Shown piece by piece: positions 36,210-46,314 of a stretch of 64,000 nucleotides of DNA. The number at the start of each line of letters is the position of its first letter. Position 1 is the stretch's first letter. The notes under the pieces are model-generated. The model searched no databases, was not told the DNA's origin, and was given only the letters and a program-made list of their open reading frames with translations. Location of the stretch: assembly GCA_947258435.1 (NCBI GenBank), contig CAMYID010000022.1, positions 42,961 to 106,960 on the forward strand, in the 5' to 3' direction. This stretch comes from an uncultured Alphaproteobacteria bacterium (GTDB lineage: Bacteria; Pseudomonadota; Alphaproteobacteria; UBA11222). The translations under genes and the position numbers were made by a program.

Positions 36210-38294
36210 ATGAACCGGCAACAAAGGCGCGCGGAAGAACGTCGCCGCAAAAAAAGCAAACGCGTTATTCTGGAGCGCCGTGATGGCGGACAACCGGTCG
36301 AGCTGACCCTGAGCGAGGCCTATCGCGCTGCCTATGAGGCGCAGCAGCAGGGTCAGCTTGATCAGGCAATCCACATCTATAACCGGATGCTTTCAGCCGA
36401 ACCCGGCCATATCGACGCGCTCACGAATCTTGGCATGATCGCCAATATGACGGGCCATAGTGAGGAAGCGCTGAAGCTGCTTGAGACTGCGCTTGCGAAA
36501 GGTCGGGCCACAGCGGAGCTGTATCTGAATTATGGCATCGCCCTGCGCGGTGTGGGACGGATCGGCGATGCGGTGGCCGCTTATGGCAAGGGGCTTGAAA
36601 TTGATCCCGACCTTGCCGCCCTGCACCATAATATCGGCACGATTTTACAGAATCTGGGCGATCTCGATACCGCGCTGGCAAGCTTTCGCAAAGCAGTTGA
36701 GCTGGAACCGAACGACCCGGCCTTGTGGCGCGGGCTGGCCAATTGCATGGCGGTGCGCGCCGATCTGCCCGACGATCAGACCATGGGCAATGAGATCGCC
36801 GTCTGTCTGACAACGCCGGGTGTGGAAACCCAGCTTTTGTCGCGCCGCGCCATCGGCTATCTGAAGAACAACCCGACAATGGCCGAATGGATCGCTGCGA
36901 TGCGGGCGGGCGATTTCACCCTCGATGCGGAAAAGATCAGCGCCATGGGGTCGCGGCTGATCGCGGCCTGCCTGATCTATGATATCGTCCGCGACGGGGA
37001 CATGGAGCGGTTGTTCACCACCCTGCGGCGGCATCTTCTGCTCGATCCCGCAGCCCGCGAAGAAGCGCCCGCGATCCTTGTTTTCGCATTGCCCATGCAA
37101 TGCTTCCTCAATGAATATGCCTATTATGAAACCCCGGAAGAAACGGTCGCGCTCGACGCTCTGATCGCGCGGTTGGACACAGCCGACATGCTGTCGCTTG
37201 CGGGCGATCAGACCGGATCGCTGGCACGCGACATCGCGCTTGTTGGCGCATATCGTCCGCTGAATGATATGGCGTTTGCCGATACGCTCGACCGGCTTGT
37301 GTTCGACAACCCGCTTGGCGCGCTGATCGAACGGCAGATCAGGGAACCGCGCGAGGAAGCGAAACTGCGCCCGACAATCGAACCGCTGACCGAGATTACC
37401 GGCACGGTTTCGGCCGATATCCGCGCCCACTACGAGGAAAACCCCTATCCACGCTGGCAGAACACAGCCATCGGCAGCCCGCAATCGATGGGTATGATCC
37501 TCGTCAGCCAGTTCCCGCATCTGCAGGGGCGCGAGATGCGGTACCCGGAAAATCCGCGCATGCTGATCGCGGGCTGCGGCACCGGCATGGATGCGATCAG
37601 CAGCGCGGCCACCATTCGCGGCGCAAAGATCACCGCCATGGATCTCAGCCTGACAAGTCTTGCCTATGCCAAACGGATGGCATCGGATTTCGGCATCGGG
37701 TCGATCGATTTCCGGCACGGGGATATCCTGGCCCTGCCCGGTAAGGGGCTCGAATTCGATGTGATACAGGCCTATGGGGTACTGCACCATATGCGCGATC
37801 CGCTGGAAGGCTGGCGCATTCTGACCGATTGCCTGCATCAGGCAGGGTTGATGCGCATCGCCCTTTATAGCGAAACCGCGCGCAAGCCGGTCGTCGCGGC
37901 GCGCGAGGTGATCGCGGCGCGGGGCTATCCGCCTACCTCCGAGGGAATTCGCGAATGCCGCCGCGAATTACTGGCTCTGCCCGACGATCACCCGGCAAAA
38001 CCCGTCACCCGCGAAGGCAGCGATTTCTTTGCGACCTCCACTTGCCGTGACCTGCTGTTCCACGGGGAAGAGCATCGCTTTACCTGCCTGCAGATTGCCG
38101 AGATGATCGGGGAGCTTGGACTTGAATTTCTCGGTTATGAATTCCTGTCAGGCGAAACCGGGCGGCGTTACGCCGAACGCTTCCCCGAAGATCCTGAATT
38201 TACCGATCTGCGCAACTGGCATGCGCTGGAGCAGGAATTTCCCGAAACCTTCATCGGGACCGACCCCTTCTGGGTGCGCAAGCCTGAACGCTGA
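36210..38294 (+). CDS. TPR-repeat protein fused to a class I SAM methyltransferase
   Basis: A 694-residue two-part protein. A basic N-terminus (NRQQRRAEERRRKKSKR) leads into TPR helices from about 35 to 180 (AYEAQQQGQLDQAIHIYNRML, DALTNLGMIANMTGHSEEAL and two further repeats). A long helical middle follows. A conserved YEENPYPRW motif (about 411-419) precedes the methyltransferase, with SAM motif I MLIAGCGTGMDAI (about 451-463), TAMDLSLTSLAYAKRMA and VIQAYGVLHHMRDP. The acceptor is unknown. It stands alone between ialB and the thiE end of the carbon operon. Confidence 0.88.
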   Translation: MNRQQRRAEERRRKKSKRVILERRDGGQPVELTLSEAYRAAYEAQQQGQLDQAIHIYNRMLSAEPGHIDALTNLGMIANMTGHSEEALKLLETALAKGRATAELYLNYGIALRGVGRIGDAVAAYGKGLEIDPDLAALHHNIGTILQNLGDLDTALASFRKAVELEPNDPALWRGLANCMAVRADLPDDQTMGNEIAVCLTTPGVETQLLSRRAIGYLKNNPTMAEWIAAMRAGDFTLDAEKISAMGSRLIAACLIYDIVRDGDMERLFTTLRRHLLLDPAAREEAPAILVFALPMQCFLNEYAYYETPEETVALDALIARLDTADMLSLAGDQTGSLARDIALVGAYRPLNDMAFADTLDRLVFDNPLGALIERQIREPREEAKLRPTIEPLTEITGTVSADIRAHYEENPYPRWQNTAIGSPQSMGMILVSQFPHLQGREMRYPENPRMLIAGCGTGMDAISSAATIRGAKITAMDLSLTSLAYAKRMASDFGIGSIDFRHGDILALPGKGLEFDVIQAYGVLHHMRDPLEGWRILTDCLHQAGLMRIALYSETARKPVVAAREVIAARGYPPTSEGIRECRRELLALPDDHPAKPVTREGSDFFATSTCRDLLFHGEEHRFTCLQIAEMIGELGLEFLGYEFLSGETGRRYAERFPEDPEFTDLRNWHALEQEFPETFIGTDPFWVRKPER

Positions 38295-38324
38295 ATGCCA
38301 AGCGCTGAATGGAAAAAATGAACA

Positions 38325-38987
38325 CTAGCCAGACTCCGCAGCAACCCTGTCAAAGATCCGGTTAAAGTCCCGTACCGCCGCCTGCGGTCCGGCAGGATGA
38401 TCCCACACGCCGCTCGCCACCGCGATGAAATCCGCCCCCGCCCGGACCAGCGGTTCGCAATTTTCCGGTGTAATCCCGCCGATCGCGACACAGGGCAGGA
38501 CAAATGTCTCCTGCCACCATTGCAGGATATCGGGCGCGGCGGAGAATCTGGCATCCTTTGTCGCTGTGGGATAGAAAGCACCGAAGGCAACATAGTCGGC
38601 CCCGGCTTCCCCCGCTTCCATGGCGAGGTGGCGCGAATTGTGGCAACTCACTCCGACAATGGCGTCCCGGCCGACGATCTGCCGCGCATCCGCACAGGCC
38701 ATATCGTCCTGTCCGACATGCACCCCGTCCGCCCCCAGCTCCCGGGCAAGATCAGGACGGTCATTGACCAGAAAGGCAACATCATGCGCATGGGCAATCG
38801 GTATCAGTCGCGCCGTCGCCGCGCGCACCGCCGCGTCGGAACAATCCTTGAGGCGCAGCTGCAGGCAGGCGACATCGCCACCTGCCAGCGCATCGGTTAA
38901 CCTGTCCGCAAGGCTTTCGGGCGCGCAGGATGGCGGCGTTACCAGATAAAGCCGGCAACGTGGCCGGGAGACTTCGCTATCTGACAT
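38325..38987 (-). CDS. thiE: Thiamine-phosphate synthase
   Basis: ThiE joins HMP-pyrophosphate and thiazole phosphate to form thiamine phosphate. The 220-residue TIM-barrel protein has LRLKDCSDAAV near 46-56, FLVNDRPDLARELGADGVHVGQDDMA (seen in parts, about 75-100), VGVSCHN, DYVAFGAFYPTATK (about 135-148) and the phosphate-binding AIGGITPEN. It is the last gene of the tkt-gap-pgk-fba-thiE run. No TPP riboswitch is visible ahead of it. Confidence 0.93.
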   Translation of the reverse strand: MSDSEVSRPRCRLYLVTPPSCAPESLADRLTDALAGGDVACLQLRLKDCSDAAVRAATARLIPIAHAHDVAFLVNDRPDLARELGADGVHVGQDDMACADARQIVGRDAIVGVSCHNSRHLAMEAGEAGADYVAFGAFYPTATKDARFSAAPDILQWWQETFVLPCVAIGGITPENCEPLVRAGADFIAVASGVWDHPAGPQAAVRDFNRIFDRVAAESG

Positions 38988-39015
38988 GCCTCCTGCCCGT
39001 TCCGTTTAACGCCAC

Positions 39016-40038
39016 TCAGGCTGCCAGTTCCTGCTCCAGCGCCGGCTTCCAGTCGCCCAGGGTCGCAAGACCGTTCATTTTCGCACGATGGGCAAAGACC
39101 GTCTGTGCCTTCGCCACATTTTCGGCCTGCCCGTCCCAGGCCTTGAGTGCGGGCGCCTGTAGCGCGCGACCGTAGGAGAAGGTCAGGTTCCAGGGCAGAT
39201 TGCCGATCGCATTCATCGCGTTGAGATGGGCGGTTGCATCCTCATCGGACTGCCCGCCGGACAGGAAGGCAATACCGGGCACCGCCGCGGGTACGCAACG
39301 CTTGAGCACCCTGATGGTCTTTTCCGCCACTTCCTCGACACCGGCCTGGGTTGGGTTCTTTTTGCCCGATACCACCATATTGGGCTTTAACACAGTGCCC
39401 TCAAGCGGCACCCGCTGTTGGAACAGTTCCGCAAACAGCGCATCGAGCGCCGCCTCGGTCACCTCGGCGCAGCGGTCGATATCATGCGCGCCATCCATCA
39501 GCACCTCGGGTTCGACAATGGGCACAATCCCGGCTTCCTGACACAGCGCCGCATAGCGGGCCAGCGCATGGGCATTCACATTCAGACAATATTGGCTGGG
39601 GATATTTTCGGCAATATCGATCACCGCGCGCCATTTCGCAAAACGCGCACCTATCGCGTGATATTCGGCAAGCCGTTCGCGCAGGCCATCAAGTCCTTCG
39701 GTGACTTTTTCACCCGGCGCGCCGGCCAGTTCTTTGGCACCTGTATCGACCTTGATACCGGGCACCGCGCCTGAATCCTGAATAAGCTTGATGAGTGGGG
39801 TTCCGTCGGCGGCACTCTGCCGGATCGTTTCATCGAACAGGATTACGCCGCCGATATGCTGCATGCCTGACGAACGGAACAGCATTTCGCGATAATCGCG
39901 CCGGTTATTCTCGGTCGATTCCACATTGATCTGGTCGAACCGTTTTTTGATCGTCCCGCTGCTTTCATCCGCTGCAAGGATCCCCTTGCCTTTTTCGACC
40001 ATCTTGTTCGCGATGTCGTTCAGTGCCGCTAAATCCAT
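39016..40038 (-). CDS. fba: Fructose-bisphosphate aldolase, class I
   Basis: Cleaves or forms fructose-1,6-bisphosphate through a Schiff-base lysine. The 340-residue product shows the class I features GKGILAADESSGTIKKRFD (about 17-35), VILFDETIRQ, PIVEPEVLMDG (about 182-192), the Schiff-base Lys in GTVLKPNMV (about 230) and IAFLSGGQSDEDAT. It ends in EQELAA. Class I rather than class II aldolase in this operon is usual for alphaproteobacteria. It is 43 bp downstream of pgk. Confidence 0.96.
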   Translation of the reverse strand: MDLAALNDIANKMVEKGKGILAADESSGTIKKRFDQINVESTENNRRDYREMLFRSSGMQHIGGVILFDETIRQSAADGTPLIKLIQDSGAVPGIKVDTGAKELAGAPGEKVTEGLDGLRERLAEYHAIGARFAKWRAVIDIAENIPSQYCLNVNAHALARYAALCQEAGIVPIVEPEVLMDGAHDIDRCAEVTEAALDALFAELFQQRVPLEGTVLKPNMVVSGKKNPTQAGVEEVAEKTIRVLKRCVPAAVPGIAFLSGGQSDEDATAHLNAMNAIGNLPWNLTFSYGRALQAPALKAWDGQAENVAKAQTVFAHRAKMNGLATLGDWKPALEQELAA

Positions 40039-40081
40039 CGGATCGCCCTCTTCTTCAATCTCTCTATTAAATTGTGATCAG

Positions 40082-41281
40082 TTATTCGCCTGTTTCAAGG
40101 GCTTTGACGCCCGGCAACTGCTTACCTTCAAGCCACTCCAGAAATGCGCCTCCCGCGGTGGAGACATAACTGAAATCCTCCATCACCCCGGCATTGTTGA
40201 GCGCGGCCACGGTGTCGCCGCCACCGGCCACAGACAACAGCTTGCCTGCCCGGGTCAGCGAAGCGACCTTACGGGCGGCGACATTCGTGCCATTGTCGAA
40301 TGGCGTGATTTCGAAGGCACCCAGCGGACCGTTCCAGACCACGGTCCTTGCCGTCTCGAAACGCTGCGCAAGCTCGGCAAGCGCCGTCTCCCCCAGATCT
40401 AGGATCATACCTTCTTCGGTCATCTCCTCAATCGGCAGGGCGCGTGCCGTGGCCCCGGCGGCAAATTCATTTGCCACCACAACATGCTGCGGCAGCACTA
40501 TCTCGCACCCGGCTTTTTCCGCCCTGGCAAGAATTTCACGTGCGGTATCGCCAAGCTCATGCTCGCATAGCGATTTGCCCACCGGCTTGCCCTGCGCGGC
40601 CAGAAAAGTGTTCGCCATACCGCCACCAATGACAAGGCAATCGGCCTTTTCCACGAGATTGCCCAGCAGATCGAGTTTCGATGAAATCTTGGCACCGCCG
40701 ACGATTGCGACAAGTGGCCGCTCGGGCGCGCTCAATGCCTGCGACAGGGCGGTGAGTTCGGCTTCCATATTGCGACCGGCAGCAGAAGGCAGCAGATGCG
40801 CCACCGCCTCGGTCGAGGCATGGGCCCGGTGCGCCGCCGAAAAGGCATCATTCACATAGATGTCACCAAGATCCGCCAGATGATTGGCAAAATCGGGATC
40901 GTTCGTCTCCTCCCCCGGATGGAAACGGGTATTTTCAAGAAGCAGCACCTCGCCCGGCGCCAGAGAGGCGACCGCGCCATCGGCCACCTGCCCGATGCAG
41001 GCATGGCAGAAAATTACCGGCCGGCCCAGTGCCGCCGCAAGCGGTTCGGCGACCGGGGCAAGCGACATCCCGGCGACAATTTCGCCCTTGGGGCGGCCGA
41101 AATGCGACAGCAGGATGACTTTCGCCCCCTTGTCGCAAAGCTCCGCTATCGTGGGGATTGCCCGGTCGATCCGGGTCGTGTCCGTGACCTGGCCGTCCTT
41201 GAGCGGTACATTCAGATCGAGGCGGACAAGCACCCGCTTGCCCGCAACGTCAAGGTCATCCAGCGTCTGAAACCGGCGCAT
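40082..41281 (-). CDS. pgk: Phosphoglycerate kinase
   Basis: Transfers phosphate between 1,3-bisphosphoglycerate and ADP. The 399-residue protein has [16 protein letters not shown] (about 14-29), HFGRPKG (about 60-66), [39 protein letters not shown] (in parts, about 195-218), [11 protein letters not shown] and [11 protein letters not shown]. The ATG at 41279-41281 starts 21 bp after the gap stop, in the tkt-gap-pgk-fba operon. Confidence 0.97.
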   Translation of the reverse strand: MRRFQTLDDLDVAGKRVLVRLDLNVPLKDGQVTDTTRIDRAIPTIAELCDKGAKVILLSHFGRPKGEIVAGMSLAPVAEPLAAALGRPVIFCHACIGQVADGAVASLAPGEVLLLENTRFHPGEETNDPDFANHLADLGDIYVNDAFSAAHRAHASTEAVAHLLPSAAGRNMEAELTALSQALSAPERPLVAIVGGAKISSKLDLLGNLVEKADCLVIGGGMANTFLAAQGKPVGKSLCEHELGDTAREILARAEKAGCEIVLPQHVVVANEFAAGATARALPIEEMTEEGMILDLGETALAELAQRFETARTVVWNGPLGAFEITPFDNGTNVAARKVASLTRAGKLLSVAGGGDTVAALNNAGVMEDFSYVSTAGGAFLEWLEGKQLPGVKALETGE

Positions 41282-41302
41282 CGCGGTAAATCCCGCAGCC
41301 AG

Positions 41303-42310
41303 CTACAGCAATTTACCCATCGCGGTCGCGGTATCGGACATGCGGTTGGAAAAGCCCCATTCATTGTCGTACCAGCTCAACACACGCACAAGGGTGCCGT
41401 CGGTAACCTGCGTCTGATCGAGCGCAACCGTCGAAGAAGCCGGATCATGATTGAAATCGATGGAAACATTGGGCGCGCTCGTCGTCGCCAGTACACCCTT
41501 GAGCCGGCCTTCGGATGCGTCAACAAGCGCCTTGTTGACTTCCTCGATCGTGGTGGCGCGCTTGGCGTTGAAGACCAGGTCGATCATCGAGACATTCGGC
41601 GTCGGCACCCGTACCGCCGTCCCGTCAAGCTTGCCCGCCAGTTCAGGCAGCACCAGACCGACAGCCTTGGCCGCACCGGTCGAGGTCGGAATCATCGACA
41701 GGGCCGCCGCGCGACCGCGATACAGATCCTTGTGCAGCGTATCAAGCACCGGCTGATCGCCTGTATAGGCATGCACCGTGGTCATGAAGCCCTGCTCAAT
41801 CCCGATGGTTTCGTTCAGCACCATCGCCACCGGCGCAAGGCAGTTGGTCGTACAGGATGCGTTGGACACCACGGTGTGGCCGGCTTCGAGCTTGTCATGA
41901 TTGACGCCATAGACGACGGTAAGATCAGCACCCGTGGCCGGGGCAGAGACCAGCACCCGCTTGGCGCCGGCTTCAAGATGCTTTGCCGCGTCATCGCGGG
42001 CGGTGAAAATGCCGGTGCATTCCATCGCAATATCGATACCCAGATCGCCCCAGGGCAGCGCCGCCGGATCGCGTTCTGCGGTCACCTTGATCGAACCGGT
42101 GCCAAGGTCGATCGTATCCTCGGTGGTGGTCACAGTGCCCGGAAAACGGCCATGCACCGAATCAAACCGCAACAGATGCGCATTCGTTTCCACAGGACCC
42201 AGATCGTTCACCGCGACGACCTCGACATCGCTGCGACCCGATTCAACGATTGCCCGCAGGACATTCCGCCCGATCCGCCCAAAACCGTTAATTGCAACCC
42301 GAAGCGCCAT
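41303..42310 (-). CDS. gap: Glyceraldehyde-3-phosphate dehydrogenase, type I
   Basis: Oxidises glyceraldehyde-3-phosphate with NAD and phosphate. The start is the ATG at 42308-42310 ([20 protein letters not shown]), preceded by GGAG; an upstream extension would overlap tkt. The 335 residues include the catalytic Cys in [12 protein letters not shown] (about 150-161), the phosphate loop, [19 protein letters not shown] and the C-terminal [13 protein letters not shown]. It starts 13 bp after the tkt stop, a tight operon junction. Confidence 0.97.
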   Translation of the reverse strand: MALRVAINGFGRIGRNVLRAIVESGRSDVEVVAVNDLGPVETNAHLLRFDSVHGRFPGTVTTTEDTIDLGTGSIKVTAERDPAALPWGDLGIDIAMECTGIFTARDDAAKHLEAGAKRVLVSAPATGADLTVVYGVNHDKLEAGHTVVSNASCTTNCLAPVAMVLNETIGIEQGFMTTVHAYTGDQPVLDTLHKDLYRGRAAALSMIPTSTGAAKAVGLVLPELAGKLDGTAVRVPTPNVSMIDLVFNAKRATTIEEVNKALVDASEGRLKGVLATTSAPNVSIDFNHDPASSTVALDQTQVTDGTLVRVLSWYDNEWGFSNRMSDTATAMGKLL

Positions 42311-42323
42311 CTTCCTGTTCTCC

Positions 42324-44348
42324 CTAATTTGCCGATTTAATCCGGGTGCGGACGGCATCGGCCACCGCTTCCGGTGTAATTCCAAAATGTTGATAAAGCT
42401 GCTTGTAAGGCGCGCTTGCACCAAAGCTTTCCATACCGATTACAAGCCCGTCATCGCCCACATAACGTTCCCAGCCAAAGGTGCTGCCCGCCTCGATCGC
42501 GACCCTGAGCCCCGAACCCAGCACAGAACGACGATAGCTTTCAGGCTGTGCGGCAAACAATTCAAGACAGGGTGCAGAAGCGACCCTTGCGGCGATACCT
42601 TCCTTATCGAGCAGCGCCGCGGCGGCCATGGCGATCTCAACCTCGGATCCGGTCGCGATCAGCGTCACCGCATCTTCCGCCGCGTCCGGATCGATCAGGT
42701 AAGCCCCCCTGGCGCAGCGGTTTTCCGCACTGTAAGGCTGCGGGATCGTCGGCAGGTTCTGTCGCGTCAGTGCCAGCACGCTTGGCCGGTCTTCCGCCTG
42801 CAGCGCCAATTGCCAGCATTCAAGCGTTTCCACCGCGTCGGCGGGCCGGAATACCAGAATATGGGGCATTGCCCGCAGACTGGCCAGATGTTCGACCGGC
42901 TGGTGTGTCGGGCCGTCTTCGCCAAGCCCGATGGAGTCATGGGTCATGACATAGATGACGCGCTGCCGCATCATGGCCGACAGTCGGATCGCCGGGCGGC
43001 AATAATCGGTAAACACAAGGAATGTGCCGCTATAGGGGATCACCCCGCGATGCAGCGCCAGCCCGTTCATGACCGCCGCCATGCCATGTTCGCGAATACC
43101 GTAATGCACGAAACGTCCGGCGAAATTTTCCGGTCCGACAATGCCCATATCCTTGGACAGGGTATTGTTGGAACCGGTGAGATCAGCCGAACCGCCAATC
43201 GTTTCCTGCGCCACGGGGTTAATGACTTCAAGCGCGTTCTGCGACGCCTTGCGGGTCGCAACGCTTGGCAACTCGGTTGCCAGCTCGCGTTTATAATCCG
43301 CGATGACCTTATCAAGTCCTTCAGGCAATGTCCCGGCCAGACGGCGGTCAAATTCGCTGCGCAGGGCACTGTCAGCGGCCCCGTGCCGGTCGGTCCAGGC
43401 GGCAAATTCCGCCGCCCCGCGGCTGCCCGCCGCGCGCCAGGCATCAAGCACCGGTTCGGGCACCTCGAACGGCGCGGCCTCCCAGCCCAGCGCCGCACGG
43501 GTTGCCGCAATCTCTTCCTCGCCCAGCGGCGCGCCATGCGCGCCTGCGGTATCGACCTTGTTAGGCGAACCATAGCCAATATGGGTCTTGCACGCGATCA
43601 GGGTCGGCTTGTCGCTCTCCTGCGCCGCCTGCAACGCCTGGGCCACCGCGTCAGGGTCATGCCCGTCGGCGCGCAGCACGTTCCAGCCATAAGCCGCGAC
43701 ACGCGCGGGCACATCTTCGGATGTCGACAGATCGGTCCCGCCATCGATGGTAATGCCGTTATCGTCGAACAGCACGATGAGCTTGTTGAGGCGGAGATGG
43801 CCGGCAAGCCCCATCGCCTCGTGGCTGATCCCTTCCATCAGGCAGCCATCGCCGGCAATCGCATAGGTCCGGTGATTGACCAGATCGGTACCGAACCGGG
43901 CGCCAAGCAGCTTTTCCGCCAATGCCATGCCGACCGCATTGGCAACGCCCTGACCAAGCGGTCCGGTCGTCGTCTCGATCCCCGCAGCTTCGCCATATTC
44001 GGGATGGCCCGCGCATTTGCTGCCCAGTTGCCGGAAATTTCGGATCTCCTCGATCGGCATATCCCGGTAGCCGGTCAGATGAAGCAGCGCATAAAGCAGC
44101 ATGGAACCATGACCCGCCGACAGCACGAAGCGGTCGCGGTCAGGCCAGTCGGGATTTGCCGGATCGAATTTCAAAAATTTCGTGAACAGCACTGTCGCCG
44201 CGTCGGCCATCCCCATCGGCATGCCCGGATGACCGGAATTTGCCTGTTGCACCGCGTCCATCGCAAGGGCGCGGATAGCATTGGCCATATCTTTGGGAGT
44301 TGTAGCTTGCTTGGTTTGAGCCGCACCCGGCATCTTGTCTGACGACAT
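42324..44348 (-). CDS. tkt: Transketolase
   Basis: Thiamine-diphosphate enzyme moving two-carbon units in the pentose-phosphate pathway. The 674-residue protein has [23 protein letters not shown] in recognisable parts (about 24-46), [34 protein letters not shown] (about 128-142), the metal-TPP site [11 protein letters not shown], and [21 protein letters not shown] (in parts, about 455-475). It is the first gene of the tkt-gap-pgk-fba-thiE operon. Confidence 0.97.
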   Translation of the reverse strand: MSSDKMPGAAQTKQATTPKDMANAIRALAMDAVQQANSGHPGMPMGMADAATVLFTKFLKFDPANPDWPDRDRFVLSAGHGSMLLYALLHLTGYRDMPIEEIRNFRQLGSKCAGHPEYGEAAGIETTTGPLGQGVANAVGMALAEKLLGARFGTDLVNHRTYAIAGDGCLMEGISHEAMGLAGHLRLNKLIVLFDDNGITIDGGTDLSTSEDVPARVAAYGWNVLRADGHDPDAVAQALQAAQESDKPTLIACKTHIGYGSPNKVDTAGAHGAPLGEEEIAATRAALGWEAAPFEVPEPVLDAWRAAGSRGAAEFAAWTDRHGAADSALRSEFDRRLAGTLPEGLDKVIADYKRELATELPSVATRKASQNALEVINPVAQETIGGSADLTGSNNTLSKDMGIVGPENFAGRFVHYGIREHGMAAVMNGLALHRGVIPYSGTFLVFTDYCRPAIRLSAMMRQRVIYVMTHDSIGLGEDGPTHQPVEHLASLRAMPHILVFRPADAVETLECWQLALQAEDRPSVLALTRQNLPTIPQPYSAENRCARGAYLIDPDAAEDAVTLIATGSEVEIAMAAAALLDKEGIAARVASAPCLELFAAQPESYRRSVLGSGLRVAIEAGSTFGWERYVGDDGLVIGMESFGASAPYKQLYQHFGITPEAVADAVRTRIKSAN

Positions 44349-44712
44349 TCGCTTTCTAATCCACGGTCAGTGCCGGTCCTGCCATCGCAATCGATTACCA
44401 GCGGTCTGACAAACCGCCGCATTTCCCCGCCAACGGTTCAATCCGCCATGTGCGGTCATTTAAATTCAGCTGACAAATTCAACTGGCTGGCTAATCGGCT
44501 ATATCTATGGAGGGGACATTGACCATGTTGCAGCGGGAACGTCAAGGGAGCGGCGCGGGATTTCTTGCCTTCACGGAAAGATAAACCGTACCGGATCGGC
44601 ATATTGACGCTTCCGCCCGGCGGTGCTTAGTCTCGGAACAGGAAATGTGGCGGGGTTTTTTGCACCTGGGGCCAAATTCAGCGCCGCCGCAGACAGGAGT
44701 AAGGACTTAGCC
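44349..44712. other. 364-bp divergent intergenic region (tkt / DUF4164 gene)
   Basis: Holds the tkt promoter on one side and the zapA-region promoter at 44604-44632 on the other. A small plus-strand frame, ATG at 44525 (after GGAGGGG) to TAA at 44584, 19 codons, has a good ribosome site but no recognisable product, so I do not call it a gene. Confidence 0.5.
44604..44632 (+). promoter_or_regulatory. Promoter for DUF4164-zapA
   Basis: TTGACG (44604-44609), 17-bp spacer, TTAGTC (44627-44632). The -35 is strong for alphaproteobacteria. A start near 44640 would give a leader of about 73 nt before the DUF4164 gene. Confidence 0.5.
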
Positions 44713-45021
44713 ATGCCCACCGCCAAGCAGGCGCGCCAACAGTTTCTTGATGCGGTTGCAGCGCTGGACGATGCCATCACGCCTTTGCTGGACTCGCAAT
44801 CCGCACTGACGCAGGCACGCCAGGAAATCGACCGGCTGTCAGCCGACAACACCACATTGCGCGCAACGATTGCCGAACTGCAGGCCGAAAATGCTCGGCT
44901 GCAGAGCCGTGAAAAAGCCTTGTCCGACGCACAGACAGCTTTAAAACAGCAAAGCACCGCATTGGCCGATCAGCTTGGCAGCACGATCGGGGTGTTGCAC
45001 GATGCGCTGGGCAACCATTAG
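44713..45021 (+). CDS. DUF4164-family coiled-coil protein
   Basis: A 102-residue cytosolic protein that is almost entirely predicted coiled coil (SALTQARQEIDRLSADNTTL, then IAELQAENARLQSREKALSD). The start is ATG 44713 (MPTAKQARQQF) after AGGAGTAAGGAC. Such small DUF4164 proteins stand directly upstream of zapA in many alphaproteobacteria, suggesting a link to Z-ring assembly; this is inferred from position only. Confidence 0.8.
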   Translation: MPTAKQARQQFLDAVAALDDAITPLLDSQSALTQARQEIDRLSADNTTLRATIAELQAENARLQSREKALSDAQTALKQQSTALADQLGSTIGVLHDALGNH

Positions 45022-45095
45022 GCGCCGATCATACGGACGGTAGGGATCGTGACCGGCAGCGCCGCGACCGGGCAAAAACGAGAGAATGATAGCCG

Positions 45096-45413
45096 ATGCC
45101 AGAACTCACACTCACGGTAAACAGCCGCAATTACGATGTTGCCTGCGGCGAAGGCGAAGAACCGCATCTGCGCAGGCTGGCGGAATTTATCGATAGCAAG
45201 ATCACCGCTATTGTCGGCGAGGATGGCCGTAGAGGCGATACGCGGCTGCTGCTCATGGCGACATTACTGATCGCCGACGAACTGTTTGAGGCAAAGAAGA
45301 ACACGCTTGCAGAAAACACTGCATCTGACCAGGATGAGGCGGCGGAAACCGCTTTTCTGAGCGATGCGGCAAAAAGGCTTGAAGCCATTGCGGCACGCAT
45401 TGCCGATGCATAA
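45096..45413 (+). CDS. zapA: Cell division protein ZapA
   Basis: ZapA crosslinks FtsZ filaments at midcell. The 105-residue protein has the family N-terminus LTVNSRNYDVACGEGEEPHLRRLAEFID (in parts: VNSRNYDVACGEGEE and LRRLAEFIDSKI), followed by LLLMATLLIADELFEAKK and an Ala/Glu-rich coiled-coil tail. It is followed by the 6S RNA and fau, the order conserved across proteobacteria. Confidence 0.92.
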   Translation: MPELTLTVNSRNYDVACGEGEEPHLRRLAEFIDSKITAIVGEDGRRGDTRLLLMATLLIADELFEAKKNTLAENTASDQDEAAETAFLSDAAKRLEAIAARIADA

Positions 45414-45438
45414 GTAAAGCTGCCGGTGTCAGGTAACG

Positions 45439-45467
45439 TTGCCGGTATATAAATAAATCATCTAGAT
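45439..45467 (+). promoter_or_regulatory. Promoter of the 6S RNA gene
   Basis: TTGCCG (45439-45444), 17-bp AT-rich spacer, CTAGAT (45462-45467). It predicts a start at about 45474, exactly where the 5' arm of the closing stem of the RNA begins. Confidence 0.6.
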
Positions 45468-45472
45468 TTTCA

Positions 45473-45630
45473 GAGGCTGCCCCGCACGCCAGAATGTCAA
45501 ACCCAGGGGCCTTAAATCACCCTGAGGGAGCTGTCCCTGCACCGGACCCTGGTCTGGCGCATCACGGCGCCCACCTGCATGAGCAGGCGCCCGGGGGTTG
45601 TACTATTCAGCGGCGTGGGCGGCTTCACGA
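45473..45630 (+). ncRNA. ssrS: 6S RNA
   Basis: 6S RNA binds the sigma-70 holoenzyme by imitating an open promoter. The call rests on position between zapA and fau, a length of about 158 nt, and a long closing stem: 45473-45490 (GAGGCTGCCC...ACGCC) pairs with 45612-45626 (GGCGTGGGCGGCTTC) with wobble and a small bulge. A promoter lies at the right distance upstream. The fau start lies 25 nt beyond the 3' arm. A covariance search would settle it. Confidence 0.72.
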
Positions 45631-45654
45631 CAAAAGGTTTCGCGGAAATATTCT

Positions 45655-46314
45655 GTGCCGGACTCACCGTCTCAACTGGATCAGCGCAAACAGGCGTTGC
45701 GCGCAAAGGCGGTCGCAACGCGCCGGCTGGCGCGGCAATCGGCCGGTACGGCACTGTTTGATGCGGCCGCGGATATTTTCCTTCATGAATTCGGAAATCT
45801 GTCGGGCGGAATTTCCGGGTCGGTTATCGGCGGCTACTGGCCCCTTGGCGACGAATTCGACCCGCGCCCGCTTCTGCTTCGACTGGCAAGTCAGGGAGTG
45901 AGGCTCGCCCTGCCCGCCATCACGGAACCGGGCACACCTCTCACCTTCCGGTCCTGGCAGCCCGGCACACCCTTAAGGCCTGGCCCTTTGGGCACCTCGG
46001 TGCCCGAGGGGCAGGACTGCACAGACGCGGTGAACCTGTTGCTGGTACCGCTTTTGGCGTTTGACCGGCGGGGCCAGCGCCTGGGGTTCGGGGGCGGCTA
46101 TTACGACCGGACCCTTGCGCGATTACGGCGCAGACCAAACTTCCGCTATGCAATCGGGGTGGGCTTTGCGGCGCAGCGTGTGGCGCAGGTGCCCACAGGC
46201 CCGAACGATGCGCCGCTTGATGCGATACTGACCGAGCAGGCGCTCACCTGGGTGAACCCGGCGCGAAAATCCGCGTCCGATCCATCGCCGGACCAGCCGC
46301 CTACATTTTTTTGA
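45655..46314 (+). CDS. fau: 5-formyltetrahydrofolate cyclo-ligase
   Basis: Converts 5-formyl-THF to 5,10-methenyl-THF with ATP. I start at GTG 45655 ([19 protein letters not shown]), because an upstream ATG at 45598 lies inside the 6S RNA. The 219-residue product has the Arg-rich N-terminal helix, [18 protein letters not shown] (about 60-77), and the signature [26 protein letters not shown] in parts (about 145-170). A 30-residue hydrophilic tail extends beyond the usual end. The stop overlaps the convergent chemoreceptor gene by 14 bp. Confidence 0.9.
   Translation: MPDSPSQLDQRKQALRAKAVATRRLARQSAGTALFDAAADIFLHEFGNLSGGISGSVIGGYWPLGDEFDPRPLLLRLASQGVRLALPAITEPGTPLTFRSWQPGTPLRPGPLGTSVPEGQDCTDAVNLLLVPLLAFDRRGQRLGFGGGYYDRTLARLRRRPNFRYAIGVGFAAQRVAQVPTGPNDAPLDAILTEQALTWVNPARKSASDPSPDQPPTFF

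Noticed and set aside
38988..39015. TPP riboswitch ahead of thiE
   Set aside because: The gap is 28 bp, far too short for the aptamer, and thiE is the last gene of a carbon-metabolism operon.
41934..44342. An 802-codon open frame on the plus strand
   Set aside because: It lies wholly antisense to tkt and gap, whose motifs are complete. Its translation is Arg/His/Gly-rich with no domain, as expected for a shadow frame in GC-rich DNA.
44435..44450. tRNA-like TTCAATCC T-loop sequence
   Set aside because: No acceptor stem, anticodon arm or D arm can be drawn around it; it is a chance match.
44507..44584. Small plus-strand frame (19-25 codons) with a strong GGAGGGG upstream
   Set aside because: The ribosome site is attractive but the product has no recognisable feature and the promoter of the next gene lies just after it. 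Conservation would be needed to call it a gene.
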